From Monosporascus cannonballus (Eukaryota; Ascomycota; Sordariomycetes; Xylariales): a stretch of 64,000 nucleotides of DNA. A program made the translations under genes and the position numbers. Below are positions 61,560 through 64,000 of this stretch, one piece after another. Under the pieces are notes generated by a model, which did not search any database, was not told the origin of the DNA, and worked only from the letters and a program-made list of their open reading frames with translations. Location of the stretch: contig QJNS01000042.1 in the NCBI GenBank assembly GCA_004154925.1, forward strand, positions 186,001 through 250,000, written 5' to 3'. Each line of letters opens with the position of its first letter. The first letter of the stretch is position 1.

Positions 61560-63980
61560 TATTAAAATATAACGAATAAAATTACGAAATAATTTTTAAG
61601 AAAATATTTTCGACAAAGTTTTACGTTATTTATAATTTTAATAAAAACGAAATACGTATTTTTAAATAATATCTGAAAAATCGGTTACAAAAAATGGATT
61701 TAATTTTTAAAATTATTAATAAAATATTTAATTTTTTCGTATTAAAAAATAAAAAATTGCAATTTATAATTAATTATTAATAATTAAACGATATTATTTT
61801 TAATTACGGAAATAAAAAATTAATTTTACGCAATTGAATAATTTATTATATTTAATTTTAAAAATAAATATAATCTTATTAAAATTAAATGAAATACGAA
61901 TAAAAAATAACTTTTGGGACGAAATATAAATTATTTGGGTTTTTGGTTATATTAATAAAATTATAAAGGTATTATTAATTTTTTAACGTATAATTAATTA
62001 CTTATTATCAAAATATTTCGATATTTTTGTCGTTTATTATTTTAATAATATTTTTATTTTTTTAAAAATAAAAAGAATAAATGGAAAATACGTTTATAAA
62101 ATCTTTTACGTTTTATAAGACATAAAGTTATTTATTAACGCAAAAAAATTAATTCTATACATAAAAAATAAAATATTTAGGATATATTATTATTTTAAAA
62201 TATATTAAAATAAACTTTAAGAAAATCGTTATAATTATAAAATAATAATTATTAACCATAATTAAAAAGGTATAAATATTCTTTAGATTTGCTTATTATT
62301 AAAAGAAATTTATTCCAAATTTTAGTAAAATAATTATATTTATAATAAATTTTATTAAAAAAAAATTTAAATAAACGTTAAATATAGAAAAAGTATTTTA
62401 TGTTATTAAGAATACGATTATTAATAAGTTAATACTAATTATATACGATTGAAACCGCCCCGTTAAATTAAAAACCGATATTTCGAATTACGGGTTAAAT
62501 ATAATAATTAAATAATAAAATAATTAGGGCAAATTATACCTTATTATATATCTTTCGTTTAAATTAAAGGGAATCGAAATTAATTATGGTATTTTAAATA
62601 AAGAATTTATAGCTATTATTATAATATTTCGAAAGTTAGGCATTTTTTAAAGAAAAGTTTATATTACGTTAAGGTTTATACGAATCACTAAAATTTTACC
62701 CGATTTATTTTAACTAGGAAATTTATAAAACAATAATTAAAATATGCGGAAAAATTAACAAATTTCGACTTTGTTATTATTTACAAAAAAAATTAAAAAA
62801 ATAACAAAATAAATATTTTAAGCAAATAAGCTAATTTCGAAAAAAGATTAATTAAAATTAATTATATAATTTTCGATATTATTATAAAAAATATTTACGG
62901 TTACGATAAATTACGATAATTCAGATAATACCTTACGATATATATAAAAAAATTTAATAATATAGTAAATTTTTTAAAAAAACCAAAAAACGAACACAAT
63001 ATAAATTTTAAAAAATACCAAAAGGATTTAATACGGAAAATATACGAATATTAATTATATAAGTATTTAGAGATCCATAAAGCCTTAAAACGACTTTAAC
63101 GTATATATTTTTTTTAAAAATAAAATTAATAATATAGAAATTTATACGGCAATATAATATTTGCGCTAAAATAAAAACTTAATAACATAAGTTATATAAA
63201 AAACTATAGCGATTATTAATCGTAAAATAATTATGATATTTAATTATATTTAATTTTATTATTAAAGTTTTTATATTAAAACATCCAGATATAAAAATAT
63301 ATTACGATAGCACTTTTGTAATCGTCGACCGATTTACAAAATTTTTTTTCCTTATTATATTATAAAAATATAATCGCCGAATAATTAACATATATTATTT
63401 TTAAATATAATTTTAATATATACGGAATATTAATACAAAATATATTAAATAAAGGATTAATTTTCGCATTTAAGTGTTAATAAAACCTTATAATATAAAT
63501 TTATTTAAATTATAAATTATTTAACGTATTTAAACCATACCTAAATAAATAAATAAAATAAATAAATTAAATTTTGGAAATCCTTTTATAATATTATATT
63601 AATTACGAATAATATAATTATATTAAGAAATTATTAATCGTACATTTAATTTATAATACAAATTATTACGAAAATATTAAGATAATATTTACGAATGTAA
63701 ATTTTGATTATATTTTAAAAATTTATAGAAAAATACGTAACGATAATTTAATTAATATAAAATAATCTTTATATCAAAACAATTATAACATTTATACCAA
63801 AAAATAAAAATAAAATTAGAATTCGTACCAAATCAAATAAGCAAATATTATAATTTCAAAAAATTAAAAAAATTAACTTTCGAAAAAGGGGAAATAATTT
63901 TCCTTATTATTAAAAATATTTAAATTAAAAAACTTAATAAAAAATATAATTTTAAATATATCGGCCCATATAAAATCGCC
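61560..63980 (+). pseudogene. Pol relic of the right-hand family A element
   Basis: At 62011-62055 the frame reads KYFDIFVVYYFNNIFIF: the reverse-transcriptase core with both catalytic Asp codons turned to AAT. The integrase N-terminal region and core follow, and the frame reaches the pre-chromodomain GPYKI block at the window end. Many stops. Confidence 0.8.
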
Positions 63981-64000
63981 AAGGAATTCTTAGAAAATAA

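Larger units (their letters stand above)
58602..64000 (+). mobile_element. Family A chromovirus, plus strand, running off the window
   Basis: Begins with a 5' LTR (58602-59013). The gag-side sequence at 59.0-61.4 kb matches the other plus copies and is uninterrupted at the site where Gypsy-2 entered the 4052-16217 copy. The RT motif is at about 62.04 kb and the integrase region at about 63.1-63.3 kb. The last bases read IGPYKIAKEF, the linker just before the chromodomain, so about 2 kb of element lies beyond 64000. Confidence 0.85.

Overview
The window comes from a filamentous ascomycete fungus (Pezizomycotina). Most of it is extremely AT-rich DNA in which CpG is still common while CpA and TpG are scarce and TpA dominates. 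Every recognisable reading frame there is broken by TAA/TAG codons where Trp, Gln or Arg is expected. That is the signature of repeat-induced point mutation (RIP). A normal-composition island of about 10 kb (about 48.3-58.8 kb) carries fungal-type genes. Both the inference of RIP and the inference of the clade rest on sequence character; the species cannot be named.

Layout. 1-48.46 kb is a nested stack of dead Ty3/Gypsy chromovirus retrotransposons. One family (here called family A) has about 6 kb of internal sequence, LTRs of 358-424 bp, a reverse transcriptase core near the middle and a chromodomain at the end of pol. It occurs on both strands: minus copies at 1-4051, 17701-24688, 31008-37749, 37962-39683 (internally deleted) and 41802-48456; plus copies at 4052-16217, 25545-31007 continued at 37750-37961, 39684-41801, and 58602 to the window end. 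A second Gypsy element (Gypsy-2, 6631-12228, 190 bp LTRs, 5-bp duplication ACTTA) is inserted in the first plus copy. Segments 16218-17700 and 24689-25544 flank one minus copy and could not be assigned.

The gene island holds, in order: a probable solo LTR (48469-48785); a membrane acyltransferase-3 family gene on the minus strand (ATG at 51047, stop at 49599); a divergent gene on the plus strand for a Stealth-family sugar-phosphate transferase (ATG at 52442, stop at 54487) with a membrane anchor, conserved regions CR1-CR4 and an EF-hand loop; a RIP-mutated but full-length pogo/Fot1-type DNA transposon (55749-57617, TA target duplication); and an orphan polyketide-synthase acyl-carrier-protein end (57652-58296, minus), whose upstream part is missing from the window and is replaced by a retrotransposon from 58602.

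How it may fit together. The acyltransferase and the Stealth protein share a 1.4 kb divergent intergenic region. Both families act on glycans or lipids at or in membranes, so a role in surface or secretory-pathway glycan decoration is plausible but is inference. The PKS piece is probably the relic of a secondary-metabolite gene. The retrotransposon family is notable for one conserved LTR core joined to at least six different U3 modules, nearly all of which keep a TTACGTGAC-like site.
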